Shown here: piece after piece, positions 41,661-50,328 of the stretch | Layout: each line of letters starts with the position of its first letter | Numbering within the stretch: the stretch's first letter is position 1 | NCBI RefSeq assembly: GCF_000427465.1 | Contig: NZ_ATYB01000009.1 | Coordinates: forward strand, 620,001 to 684,000 | DNA length: 64,000 bases | Source of the DNA: Sinorhizobium arboris LMG 14919 | GTDB taxonomy: Bacteria > Pseudomonadota > Alphaproteobacteria > Rhizobiales > Rhizobiaceae | Reading direction: 5' to 3' | Notes under the pieces: generated by a model | The model's database searches: none | Told to the model about the DNA's origin: nothing | The model's input: only the letters and a program-made list of their open reading frames with translations | Made by a program: the position numbers and the translations under genes

Positions 41661-42019
41661 CCGGGTGGAGGAACTCTGTCCGGGCGTCACCCCGATGGCC
41701 GCAGCCGGGCGACCGTGTGCCAAATATTGTTGCCCGATGCGATTACCAGTGACGGGAAGAAGGCTGTCTTGATCGGCCGGTCTGCATTGGCCATTCTTCA
41801 GGCGTCACATCGCTGCATCGGCGCGAATCGATAGGATTTTGAGCGGAAAGCGGCCGAAGCGCATGCGGCCGCACAGGTACTCTATCCCGTTGGTATTCGC
41901 GCCAAGCGGAACGAGGCTGCTCCACGGTGGCATTGATGAAGCTGGCGAGGAGCGGTGCGGTTCCATCGGCTTGCTGTTTTGGTGCGAGACGGTACTGGAA
42001 GCCCATGAACGAGGGGTGG
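41661..42019. other. Convergent intergenic region without a supported gene
   Basis: About 360 bases between the ATPase/TPR frame and the redoxin gene. Frames of about 90 codons exist on both strands, but none shows a family motif. Confidence 0.4.
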
Positions 42020-42676
42020 TCAGGCGGCCAACGCGCGCGCTGCGGTCAGGATCTCATTGGCAGAAGGAAACTTGCCCAGCCCGGCTAGTCCATCGCGCGC
42101 GCACTCAATGTTAGCCCAGCGGACGAAGCCGTCCCTGTCGATCAAAAATTGGCCCTTCAGTTGCGGCCACTGGCGCTCCATATCGGCCTGGTCCGTTTCG
42201 TTCTCCCTGTAGTTGTCCAGCTTTCCAATGGCCTCGGCCGCCCGCGTGATCGGCAGCGGTTGTGATAACAATCCGTCCGGGTTGATCAGGGTCGTTTCCA
42301 GCGCCCTCAGAAACTCCGGTGTCGGTATGGGTCTTGGGACGCCGTATGCCTGATGCGTCGAGAGTTCGGGATCAGCCGCCAGACGAAGGCGTGTGGGCCG
42401 GTATCGGAAATAAAGCTGGGCGTTGTCCGGCCGGGTTGCCACAACTCCGAGCGTTTCAACGCCTGCAGACTTAAGCGCAGGCTCGGATGCTGCGATCTGG
42501 GCGATTGCTCGGCGGCAGAAAGGGCACCAGAGACCGATGAACAATGCAAGAAAGAACGGGGTCCTTCCCCGATAGTCGGCCAAGGAAACCGTTCCGCTGC
42601 CGTCCACTGCGGGTAGAGCAAAATCCGGAGCGGGCTCGCCTGGCGAAACAGGTTGGGAAATCTGGGTGATGTTCAT
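42020..42676 (-). CDS. Redoxin/peroxiredoxin-like protein (AhpC/TSA fold)
   Basis: A 218-residue thioredoxin-fold protein. It starts PGEPAPDFALPAVDG, the normal opening of the AhpC/TSA family, with the candidate peroxidatic cysteine in GLWCPFCRRAIAQIA near residue 51. The CxxC arrangement (CPFC) is unlike typical 2-Cys peroxiredoxins and more thioredoxin-like. ATG 42676 has GGAGGAG eight bases before it. It shares its whole plan, including the CPFCRR motif and FRYRPTRLRL-type stretch, with the protein at 54706-55398, so the two are paralogues. The physiological reductant and substrate are unknown. Confidence 0.87.
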   Translation of the reverse strand: MNITQISQPVSPGEPAPDFALPAVDGSGTVSLADYRGRTPFFLALFIGLWCPFCRRAIAQIAASEPALKSAGVETLGVVATRPDNAQLYFRYRPTRLRLAADPELSTHQAYGVPRPIPTPEFLRALETTLINPDGLLSQPLPITRAAEAIGKLDNYRENETDQADMERQWPQLKGQFLIDRDGFVRWANIECARDGLAGLGKFPSANEILTAARALAA

Positions 42677-42934
42677 GGGAACGACTCCTCCTAACGGCAC
42701 CACCATGAATTCAGCGCAGATCGGCGAAAGATGCTGGAAGAGTTTACATGTCTAGGCGTCACTAAGACAATGATCTCAAGGTTGCTATAGAGCGACAATC
42801 TGGATGAGATCACCTTTGCCGCATGTAACTATTCGCCCTTTTGAGCGAACACCCTCGCGACGAGCCGTGCACAGGGCCCATGAACGCCATGGCTTCACCC
42901 TGCGATGCCGCCGGTACCGTTGCCTGCGAGCCCG

Positions 42935-43981
42935 TTACGGTGTGCGTATGCCCTGCGATGTAAAGAGATGAATCCTTCTCATGTCGGGAGCGATCTTGAT
43001 GGGCTGGCCAGGCTGTAGGTCGACCCGGTCGCGCAGCACGATGTTCACGTCCGAAGACCCGAGCTTCGCAAGCACATGCGTTTCCGATCCGGTCGGCTCG
43101 ACCACGATCACGCTAGCCGGCGCACCCTTATCGACGATGGAGAGATGCTCCGGGCGGACGCCGTAGACCGCCGCCGTCGCGCCTCGATAGCCCTCAGGCA
43201 TTGGAAGCGCCGCCCCCCCATCGGTGACGAACTGCCCATTGAGGATCGCCCCTTCGAAGAGGTTCATCGCCGGCGAGCCGATGAAGGTCGCAACGAAGGT
43301 GTTGGCCGGCCGACGGTAGAGCTCGAGCGGCTTGCCGACCTGCTCGACCCTGCCGCCGCGCATGACAACGATCCGATCGGCCATCGTCATCGCTTCGATC
43401 TGGTCGTGGGTGACGTAAACCGTGGTGGTTTTCAGCCGCTGATGCAGGTCCTTGATTTCGGCGCGCATGGTGACGCGCAGCTTGGCGTCGAGGTTGGAGA
43501 GCGGCTCGTCGAATAGGTAGACCTGCGGCTGGCGCACGATCGCCCGTCCCATTGCCACGCGCTGACGCTGGCCGCCGGAGAGCTGTTTCGGCAGCCGATC
43601 GAGCAGAGGCCCGAGCGCCAGGATGTCGGCCGCTTCGCGCACGGTCTTTTCAATCGTCGCTCGGTCCTGGCCCTTCAGTTTCAGCGCGAAGCCCATGTTG
43701 TCCGCGACGGTCATATGCGGATAGAGGGCATAGCTCTGGAAGACCATGGCGATGTCCCGCTCTTTCGGAGCGACGTCGTTGACCACGCGACCACCGATGC
43801 GGATTTCGCCGCCGCTGATGTCCTCGAGCCCCGCAAGCATGCGCAACAGGGTCGACTTGCCGCAGCCGGAGGGGCCGACGAGAGTGACGAATTCGCCGTC
43901 TTCGATGTTCATGGAGATGTCATGAATCACCGGAACGGCACCGTATTGTTTGCGAACCTGATCGATCGAGACGGATGCCAT
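42935..43981 (-). CDS. Carbohydrate ABC transporter ATP-binding protein (MalK/UgpC type)
   Basis: A 348-residue ATPase with an N-terminal nucleotide-binding domain and a C-terminal TOBE/regulatory domain. Walker A is GPSGCGKST near residue 36, the signature is LSGGQRQRVAMGRAI near 134, and Walker B is YLFDEPLSNLDAKLR near 154, followed by the switch histidine in VTHDQ. The DEPLSNLDAKLR form is typical of CUT1 importers. It is the last gene of the binding protein-permease-permease-GH32-ATPase operon and lies 23 bases after the hydrolase stop. It would power fructoside import. Confidence 0.95.
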   Translation of the reverse strand: MASVSIDQVRKQYGAVPVIHDISMNIEDGEFVTLVGPSGCGKSTLLRMLAGLEDISGGEIRIGGRVVNDVAPKERDIAMVFQSYALYPHMTVADNMGFALKLKGQDRATIEKTVREAADILALGPLLDRLPKQLSGGQRQRVAMGRAIVRQPQVYLFDEPLSNLDAKLRVTMRAEIKDLHQRLKTTTVYVTHDQIEAMTMADRIVVMRGGRVEQVGKPLELYRRPANTFVATFIGSPAMNLFEGAILNGQFVTDGGAALPMPEGYRGATAAVYGVRPEHLSIVDKGAPASVIVVEPTGSETHVLAKLGSSDVNIVLRDRVDLQPGQPIKIAPDMRRIHLFTSQGIRTP

Positions 43982-44004
43982 GAATTCCTCCCTTTGATTG
44001 CGCG

Positions 44005-45720
44005 TTAGAGCTTGAGCTGCCAGATGCTAGCCGAGGCGACATTGTCTTTGGGTGCCGTGAGGCGGGCGGAACGCACACTCGCGAATCCGGGCAAGCGCTT
44101 GGTCCCGGTCCATCGGCCGTTGTCGGCAAAGACCTCGATCGAGCCGACGTCGAGGAATATGCGCAGCGTCGAGGGCCTCGCCCCGGCCGCGATGTAGCGG
44201 GGCAGCAACTTGCCGTCCGGAACGTCGTAGAGGATGCTCAGGCCCTCTGCATCGAGCCGGACGCCGAGGTCGACGTCGGGATGGTCGAATTCGAGATCGA
44301 GGCCGGCGCCGGGCGCGGTGAGATCGATGACGATCTCGACGGCTCCGTTGGTGAGCTCGACCTTGTCTCCGGCGAGCAGCCGGTCCTCGTCGACCAGATC
44401 CTGGCGCAAGCTGTCGACGGCATCGACCGGCGGCGTCAGCAAGACATCGTGATCAAGTAGCACCCGGCGCGGGAGTGTCATGGCGGTTGGAAAGTCGATC
44501 TTCTTCGAAATCTCAGTCCAGTTCGCCAGCCACGCAATGCCCACGGGGCCGGAATGATCGACGAAGGCCTGGAACGCATAGGCATCGGTTGCAAAGTCGA
44601 GTTCCTGCTCGAATTCCTTGACGAAGGTACGGCCGTCGAAGCGGCCGACCGTTGCAAGGGTTATATTGCGTCTCGCCGTCGCCGGATCGCGGCTGGTAAG
44701 CAGCCCGAAGATCAGTGCCCAACGGGTTTGCGGATCGTCGGCGGGACCACCGAGCGGCACGATGCACGGGCATTCGGCTGCCGTCATGCCGAAGCGGTTT
44801 TCGCGGTGAAGAATGCCGACGAAGCTCCAACCCCCAGCGGCATCCGGATCGGCGGTCTCGTAGAGCAGGATCACACCCCCCGCGTGATCGCGGCTGCCGA
44901 CGAGCATCTTCCAGCGGCCGTCCGGGCCTTTGACTACATAGGGGTCACGGAAATCGAGCGTCAGGTCGAGGCCGGCGGGACGTACCGGCAGGATGATCTC
45001 CGCCGGGCCGGCGTTGATCTGGTCGCGGCTGACCGCGGTCAACTGGATCTGCTCTTCCGGCTCGCGGTTCTTGACCTGTTCGGTGAAGAAGACACGGATC
45101 CCCTCTCCAGCAAGCGGAATGGCCGAGCCGGAGAAGGCGCCGCCGCGGCCGTCGGCGCGAGCGGAGAGTTCCGCAGACGGAAACAGGAACATCGGCAGGT
45201 GCTTCCAGCGGAGGTAGTCGTCAGAGACGGCATGGCCCCAATGCATCGTGTTCCAACGGAGACTATGGGGGTAGTGCTGGTAGAAGAGATGAACTTTGTC
45301 GCCGAAACGGCCGAAACCGTTCGGGTCGTTCATCCAGCCGAACGGTGGACGGAAATGATAGCTGCCAGGCACGGAGGGTGCGGAATTGGCCTCCCCGCTG
45401 TAAAGAACGGCGATGCCCTTCTCCAGAACGTCCGCCTCCGAAAAGGCATAGACGACGGAGAGGCTCGTGCTTGCGGCGTCATAGCTAAAGGAGGTCTGGC
45501 CGGCTGTTTCGATCATCAGCGCCCGGAACTCGTACTCCTCGATGTTTCTCGCCGTCAGGCGGCCGATTTCCTGTCCGTCCCGGCTCGCTGAGAGTTCGGC
45601 CGGCGTAACCGGATCGACTGCCTTCAGCCACGCATGGAGCGTCGTTCCGGCCGGCAGGGTGGCGCTGAATGTCTTGAGGCTGCCGCCAAAAGGCGAGGAG
45701 AGGATTGCATGGCTTGTCAT
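44005..45720 (-). CDS. Glycoside hydrolase family 32 (beta-fructosidase) with N-terminal extension
   Basis: A 571-residue beta-fructofuranosidase/levanase-type enzyme. The nucleophile aspartate is in FGWMNDPNGFG near residue 129. The transition-state RDP is in LDFRDPYVV near residue 258, and the acid/base glutamate in AAECPCIV near residue 314. A C-terminal beta-sandwich ends the protein (SIEVFADNGRW). About 120 residues precede the catalytic motif, far more than in typical GH32 proteins, and form an extra domain of unknown function. No signal peptide is seen, so it acts in the cytoplasm on sugars imported by the flanking ABC transporter. It starts three bases after the permease stop. Confidence 0.92.
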   Translation of the reverse strand: MTSHAILSSPFGGSLKTFSATLPAGTTLHAWLKAVDPVTPAELSASRDGQEIGRLTARNIEEYEFRALMIETAGQTSFSYDAASTSLSVVYAFSEADVLEKGIAVLYSGEANSAPSVPGSYHFRPPFGWMNDPNGFGRFGDKVHLFYQHYPHSLRWNTMHWGHAVSDDYLRWKHLPMFLFPSAELSARADGRGGAFSGSAIPLAGEGIRVFFTEQVKNREPEEQIQLTAVSRDQINAGPAEIILPVRPAGLDLTLDFRDPYVVKGPDGRWKMLVGSRDHAGGVILLYETADPDAAGGWSFVGILHRENRFGMTAAECPCIVPLGGPADDPQTRWALIFGLLTSRDPATARRNITLATVGRFDGRTFVKEFEQELDFATDAYAFQAFVDHSGPVGIAWLANWTEISKKIDFPTAMTLPRRVLLDHDVLLTPPVDAVDSLRQDLVDEDRLLAGDKVELTNGAVEIVIDLTAPGAGLDLEFDHPDVDLGVRLDAEGLSILYDVPDGKLLPRYIAAGARPSTLRIFLDVGSIEVFADNGRWTGTKRLPGFASVRSARLTAPKDNVASASIWQLKL

Positions 45721-45723
45721 CGA

Positions 45724-46617
45724 TCAACCTTTCACGGCGGAGCCAACAAAGGAACTTACGAACCAGCGCTGGAAGGCGAGATAGAGGGCGAGGATCGGGA
45801 TCATCATCAGGACGGAGGCCGCCATGGCGCGGTCCCAATAGATGCTGTCTTGACCGAAGAAGGTGGCGATGGCGACGGCGATTGGCCGGGCATGGTCGGT
45901 CTGCGTCACCAGGGTCGGCCAGAGATACTGGTTCCAGCTCTCGATCCCCATCAGAATCGAGACGGTCGCGAGCGCCGGCAGGCTCAACGGCAGGAAGATC
46001 GAGCGATAGATGCGGAACACCGAAGCACCGTCCATCTCGGCCGCTTCGAAGAGCTCCTTCGGAAGTTGGGCGAAGAACTGGTAGAACAGGAAAATATAAA
46101 GCGGGCTGGCGATCCAGGGCACGATCTGCACAGCGAACGTATCCGTCATCCCGGCGCGCGACATCATGATGACGAGCGGCATGATGATGCTCTCCTGCGG
46201 GATGACATAAAGAGCGATGACCAGCGACAGGACCACGGCGCGGCCGCGCAACGTACCCCACGCCAGCACGAAGCCGGCCATCGAATTGACGATCAGACCG
46301 GCGCCCACCGTGCAGCCAAGAATAAACAGCGAGTTCAGAAGGTAGCGGCCAAAGGCGAGCTCGCCGGAGAGGTTGCTTACCTCGGCGAAGTTCGAAAGCG
46401 TCGGGTTGGAGACCCAGAAGGCGCGAAAACTGCCCATATCGGCCAGAATCTGGAAGCGGTCGTCCTTAAGGCTTGCGATCAGCAGCATGAACAGCGGCGA
46501 TACGATCACCAGCGCGATGACGAGGATGCAGGCGGTCTGGACAAGGCGCAGCGAACCGATCGCGGAGCGCTCGCGCTGTGCCTCGCTCTGCAGTGTGGGG
46601 ATGGCGAGATCAGACAT
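45724..46617 (-). CDS. Carbohydrate ABC transporter permease (MalG type)
   Basis: A 297-residue CUT1-family permease with six hydrophobic segments. The EAA loop appears as EAAEMDGASVFRIYRSIFLPLSLPAL near residue 193, where it docks on the ATPase. It overlaps the MalF-type gene by eight bases (46610-46617) and is followed three bases later by the GH32 gene. It is the inner-membrane channel half for oligosaccharide uptake. Confidence 0.94.
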   Translation of the reverse strand: MSDLAIPTLQSEAQRERSAIGSLRLVQTACILVIALVIVSPLFMLLIASLKDDRFQILADMGSFRAFWVSNPTLSNFAEVSNLSGELAFGRYLLNSLFILGCTVGAGLIVNSMAGFVLAWGTLRGRAVVLSLVIALYVIPQESIIMPLVIMMSRAGMTDTFAVQIVPWIASPLYIFLFYQFFAQLPKELFEAAEMDGASVFRIYRSIFLPLSLPALATVSILMGIESWNQYLWPTLVTQTDHARPIAVAIATFFGQDSIYWDRAMAASVLMMIPILALYLAFQRWFVSSFVGSAVKG

Positions 46618-47551
46618 CGAAACGCCTCAGGAGCTGGCGCTGAACGAGCGCGATGACGAGAACGATGAGGAAGAGAATGACCGAGACGGCCGAGGCATAT
46701 CCAAGCTTCTGCTCTTCGAAGCCGGCGCGCACCATGTAGTGGACGACGGTCTCGGTGCTGCTCCTCGGGCCGCCTTGGGTCAGGATCGCAACCTGGGTAT
46801 AGAGCTTGAAGGCCTGTATCGTGGTGATCACCAGCACGAAGACATGCGTCGGTCTGAGACCCGGCATGGTCACGTGCCAGAAGCGCTGGAAGGCATTGGC
46901 GCCATCAATCCTGGCCGCGTCGTAGAGCTCGTCGGGGATGCCCTGCAGACCGGCGAGATAGACGATCATCTGAAAGCCATAGGCCTGCCAGGCCGAGAGC
47001 AGCACGATCGAGAACATCGCCCAGTCCGGATCGCCGAGCCAGTCGATCGGCTGGATGCGACCGCCGGAAAGAAAGCCGATCACCTGGTTGAATGGCCCGG
47101 TCGGATATTGGAAAAGCGTTCCCCAAATGACGCAGACCACGACCATCGAAGTGATTGCCGGCAGGAAGAACAGGCCGCGGAAGAAATTGCGCAGCGGCAG
47201 CTTCTGGTGGAGCAGCAGCGCGGAGGCGAAGGCGAGGCCGCATTGCACAGGCAGGATCCAGAAGGTGAAGCGCGAGACGTTCCAGAGCGACGTCCAGAAC
47301 AGATCGTCCTTGAAGACGCGCAGGAAATTGGTGAGCCCGATGAAGCGGACCGGCGTCGGTCGCGGCACCAGTGGCTGGTTGGTCATCGCCGTCCAGAATG
47401 ACAGGAGGAACGGTACGACGAGGAAGATCGTCAGCAGGGCCACGGCTGGCATGAGCATGCCGATCTCCTGATACAGGCGGGCCCGGTCTCTCCGCCGGGC
47501 GGGGCGCGTCGCGACAGCCGTCGCCGGCAGCGCCGGTTGCTGCAGGGTCAT
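46610..47551 (-). CDS. Carbohydrate ABC transporter permease (MalF type)
   Basis: A 313-residue CUT1 permease. The first membrane helix is near residue 33 (MLMPAVALLTIFLVVPFLLSFW). The EAA loop reads YDAARIDGANAFQRFWHVTMPGLRP near residue 212. It pairs with the MalG-type permease encoded next, overlapping by eight bases, and follows the binding-protein gene after 82 bases. The substrate is inferred from the GH32 enzyme in the operon: sucrose, a fructo-oligosaccharide or a levan fragment. Confidence 0.94.
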   Translation of the reverse strand: MTLQQPALPATAVATRPARRRDRARLYQEIGMLMPAVALLTIFLVVPFLLSFWTAMTNQPLVPRPTPVRFIGLTNFLRVFKDDLFWTSLWNVSRFTFWILPVQCGLAFASALLLHQKLPLRNFFRGLFFLPAITSMVVVCVIWGTLFQYPTGPFNQVIGFLSGGRIQPIDWLGDPDWAMFSIVLLSAWQAYGFQMIVYLAGLQGIPDELYDAARIDGANAFQRFWHVTMPGLRPTHVFVLVITTIQAFKLYTQVAILTQGGPRSSTETVVHYMVRAGFEEQKLGYASAVSVILFLIVLVIALVQRQLLRRFDV

Positions 47552-47633
47552 GATCTCTCCTCACATGAAAATGGTCGCCTGCCTATCGGGTGCCACGGCC
47601 GCACGGCTTTGCCGCCGCGCGGCCGCACGCGGG

Positions 47634-48917
47634 CTATTGCTGTTCGCCGAAGGGCGGGTAGCCGTCGTTTTCTTCGATATCCTCGTCGATCTTCTCGGCC
47701 GCCGCGGTCAGCGCCGCTTTGACGTCGCCCCCATTGAAAATCTCGTCCACCGCTCCCATGAAGGCCGAGGTGATGATCGGATAGGCCGGATGTGGCGGCC
47801 GTGCGACCGCCGTCTTGGATGCCTGCTCGAAGGAGACCGCCATCGGACCGCCGTTGGCGTAAAGCGGCGAATCGGCGGCGAAGCTCTTCAAGCCGGGATA
47901 GGCGGAATCCTCCCTCGCATAATCGCGGAGTGCCTTGTCCTTGAGCATGAAGCTGACGAACCTGCCAGCGACGTCGGGATGCTCGGACGCGGTCGTGATG
48001 CCCCAGATCCAGGTGCCGTTGGGGCTCGCGCCCTTCGGTCCAAACGTCGGCAGCGGCATGACGACGATGTCGTCCTTCATCGAGGCTGCGGCTTCCGCAT
48101 AGAACCAGTGACCGCCGAGCGCGAGTGCTGCGGGGTGTCCCTCCGCAAAGAACTGGTTGGTGCCGGAGGATTGCGGCACGACCCAGCCGTTCTTCACCCA
48201 TTTCTGCATCATCGTCAGCGCATCGACGCAAGCATCGCTGTCGAGCGTGCCCACGGATTTCCAAGCCTTGCGGTCGATGAGGTCGCAACCGGCCGATTGC
48301 AGGATGGGACCGTAGGCATAGGTGATCCACTCGGTCTTTATGCCGTATCCACGGAACGTGTCGATCGGCCACTTGACGCCCTCGAGCTTCGAGAGCTTTT
48401 CGAGGTAATCCTCGAACTCCTCCCGCGTCCAGGCGTCGTCCACGCCCTTGGGGATGCGGGCTCCGATCGCCTCGAGATATTTCCTGTTGCCGTAGAGCAC
48501 GACCGAGGAGTCGGTGAGGCCGACGGCATAGAGTTCCTTGTCCACCGGATAGGTGCCCTGGGCGATGTTGGACTCGGTCATGTCATCGAGGATGTCCTTG
48601 TCGATCAGCGGCTTGATGGGCTGCAGGTAGCCCGACCAGACGTAGTTGGCGAGGAACGGCGCGTCGAGTTCCATGACGTCCGGCAACTGCTTTGACATGA
48701 CGGCGGCGCTGAACTTCTCGTTATAGGCGTCGTGCGGCGCATAGATGAGCTCGACGTCGACGTCCGGGTTGGCGGCCTCGAAGCGCTTGGCGACTTCGCC
48801 ATAGGTCGAGACCCAGCCGGGGTCCCCCTGGTGCATCACGTGAATGACGGTTTTTGCTTCGGCAAGGCCTCCGAGCGCGACAGATGCCATAAGGAACGAA
48901 AGTAAACGATTACCCAT
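47634..48917 (-). CDS. Extracellular sugar-binding protein of the fructoside ABC importer
   Basis: A 427-residue SBP_bac_1 family protein. The signal peptide is short (MGNRLLSFLMASVALGGLAEA) and the mature part starts near KTVIHVMHQGD. Typical features are FEAANPDVDVELIYAP near residue 50 and the TNQFFAEGHPAAL region near 240, where the family has its hinge. The ATG at 48917 has GGAGGAG eight bases upstream; a GTG precedes it directly. A LacI-type operator lies at 48902-48915, just inside the gene start. It delivers the sugar to the MalF/MalG permeases encoded after it. Confidence 0.93.
   Translation of the reverse strand: MGNRLLSFLMASVALGGLAEAKTVIHVMHQGDPGWVSTYGEVAKRFEAANPDVDVELIYAPHDAYNEKFSAAVMSKQLPDVMELDAPFLANYVWSGYLQPIKPLIDKDILDDMTESNIAQGTYPVDKELYAVGLTDSSVVLYGNRKYLEAIGARIPKGVDDAWTREEFEDYLEKLSKLEGVKWPIDTFRGYGIKTEWITYAYGPILQSAGCDLIDRKAWKSVGTLDSDACVDALTMMQKWVKNGWVVPQSSGTNQFFAEGHPAALALGGHWFYAEAAASMKDDIVVMPLPTFGPKGASPNGTWIWGITTASEHPDVAGRFVSFMLKDKALRDYAREDSAYPGLKSFAADSPLYANGGPMAVSFEQASKTAVARPPHPAYPIITSAFMGAVDEIFNGGDVKAALTAAAEKIDEDIEENDGYPPFGEQQ
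48902..48915. promoter_or_regulatory. LacI-type operator at the start of the sugar-binding protein gene
   Basis: GTAAACGATTACCC is a LacI-type palindrome (GTAA, CG centre, TTAC). It shares CGATTACCC exactly with the longer palindrome upstream of the lacI gene (49974-49989). Its location over the first codons could let the repressor block elongation or initiation. Confidence 0.55.
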
Positions 48918-48957
48918 CACTGTGTCTCCTCCTCAACGGGTTTACATGGCTACTGAT

Positions 48958-49962
48958 CTATACGGATGACCGCTCTACCAATTGGAACGGAAGCTTGTGC
49001 AAACGGCCCGGTGTCGTATCGCTGCCAAGCAGGATGTCGGCGGCCAGTCGGCCCATCGCCCGATGCGGCAGGGCCATGGTCGTCAAGGGCGGATCGAGAC
49101 GCGAGGCGATATCGACCTGGTTGTCGAAGCTGGCGACGGCGACGTCGTCGGGGATCTGCGCGCCAACGCGGCGCAGCGCCGCATAGGTCTCCATGGCCAC
49201 ACGGTCATTGCCGCACAGGATCGCATCCGGACGGTCCGGTCCATTCATCAGCTCGGTAATGTGGGAAAGAACGAGGCTATGCGCTCTGTCGCTGTAGATC
49301 GCGCGGCGCACCGCCGGCAACACCCGGGCGCCGGCGCCGTCGAGCCCCGCCTCGGTCATCGCCTGTCGAAAACCGGCCTCGCGCAACTCGCCGGCAAGCA
49401 GGCCCGGCAGGTTGATGAAGGCGATGTTCTGTCGTCCGGCCTCGACCAGGTAACTCGTGATGTCACGGGCGGCGCCAAACTCATCCGGTACCAGTGAGGT
49501 GACCCGGTCGTTCGCTTCGCGGCAATTGATCATCACACCGACTGTTTCAACAAATTCCTCCGGCAGCGCGACGATCTTGTGATACATGGCGGCATAGGCG
49601 ATCGCCCGCGGGCGAAAACGGCGTACCTCCTCGATCACCGCGCCAACGTCGCGGCTGCCGTTCAGTGTCATGGCAAAAACCGCCATGTCAGAGGCTCGCG
49701 CCGCCCCGTCGAGGCCGCGGATGATTTCCGTTGCGAAGGGCGAGGTGATCAACTCGTCGGCAACGACGCCGATCAGTGGCATCCAGCCCTGCCGCATGCT
49801 GCGCGCGGCGAGATTGGTGACGTAGCCGAGTTCCTCGGCGATCTCCTTGACGCGTAGCCGCGTCTGCTCCGACATACGTGCCGAGCCGCCATGCAGCGCA
49901 CCGGAAACGGTCTTCACGGAGACGCCGGCGCGCTCGGCGATGTCATTCAAAGAGACGGTCAC
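48958..49962 (-). CDS. LacI family transcriptional regulator
   Basis: A 334-residue repressor. The N-terminal LacI helix-turn-helix is SLNDIAERAGVSVKTVSGALHG (residues 4-26), with the hinge helix near residue 50. The C-terminal periplasmic-binding-protein-like effector domain follows (IGVVADELITSPFATEII near residue 65, ILCGNDRVAMETY near 243). The start is a GTG at 49962. It lies 40 bases upstream of the importer operon, in the same direction, and matching operators stand before it and at the next gene. It probably represses the fructoside operon and itself, with a sugar as inducer. Confidence 0.94.
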   Translation of the reverse strand: MTVSLNDIAERAGVSVKTVSGALHGGSARMSEQTRLRVKEIAEELGYVTNLAARSMRQGWMPLIGVVADELITSPFATEIIRGLDGAARASDMAVFAMTLNGSRDVGAVIEEVRRFRPRAIAYAAMYHKIVALPEEFVETVGVMINCREANDRVTSLVPDEFGAARDITSYLVEAGRQNIAFINLPGLLAGELREAGFRQAMTEAGLDGAGARVLPAVRRAIYSDRAHSLVLSHITELMNGPDRPDAILCGNDRVAMETYAALRRVGAQIPDDVAVASFDNQVDIASRLDPPLTTMALPHRAMGRLAADILLGSDTTPGRLHKLPFQLVERSSV

Positions 49963-49973
49963 GGCTTCACCTT

Positions 49974-49989
49974 GGGTTATCGATTACCC
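49974..49989. promoter_or_regulatory. LacI-type operator upstream of lacI
   Basis: GGGTTATCGATTACCC is a near-perfect 16-base palindrome with one mismatch pair and a central ATCGAT. It lies 12 bases before the GTG start of the regulator. Together with the site at 48902-48915 it defines the predicted regulon. Confidence 0.7.
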
Positions 49990-50328
49990 ACGTCTAGCAT
50001 TAGCAGGGGCTCAGGTCAAATGATGCCGGCGGAGTGTTGAACGAGTTTCTGTTGCGACGGCACGATCCTGCTTGGGCATTGTCGCGAACATCGCGAAAGA
50101 GAACCGGGCCGGAACCCGGCTTTAAACCGGCGTCACGACGGTTCTGCGCTTCTGCCCGCTCCAGCTCGGCTGCGATCTGCTGACGCTCGCCGGCGCCCAC
50201 GCGCGCCGCCAACTCCGCTCAGCTAAAGAGATCCGGCCACGTTGCTACGCGACCGACCAATCCCCATACATGAGCCGGCCGCACTGACTTAAATTCAGGC
50301 CGCGCGAGGCACCACGGCTTGGCCGTCG
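49990..50328. other. Gene-poor interval upstream of the LacI gene
   Basis: About 340 bases between the lacI operator and the end of the EEP-fold gene. A 70-codon minus-strand frame shows no domain. Nothing else is evident. Confidence 0.4.
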
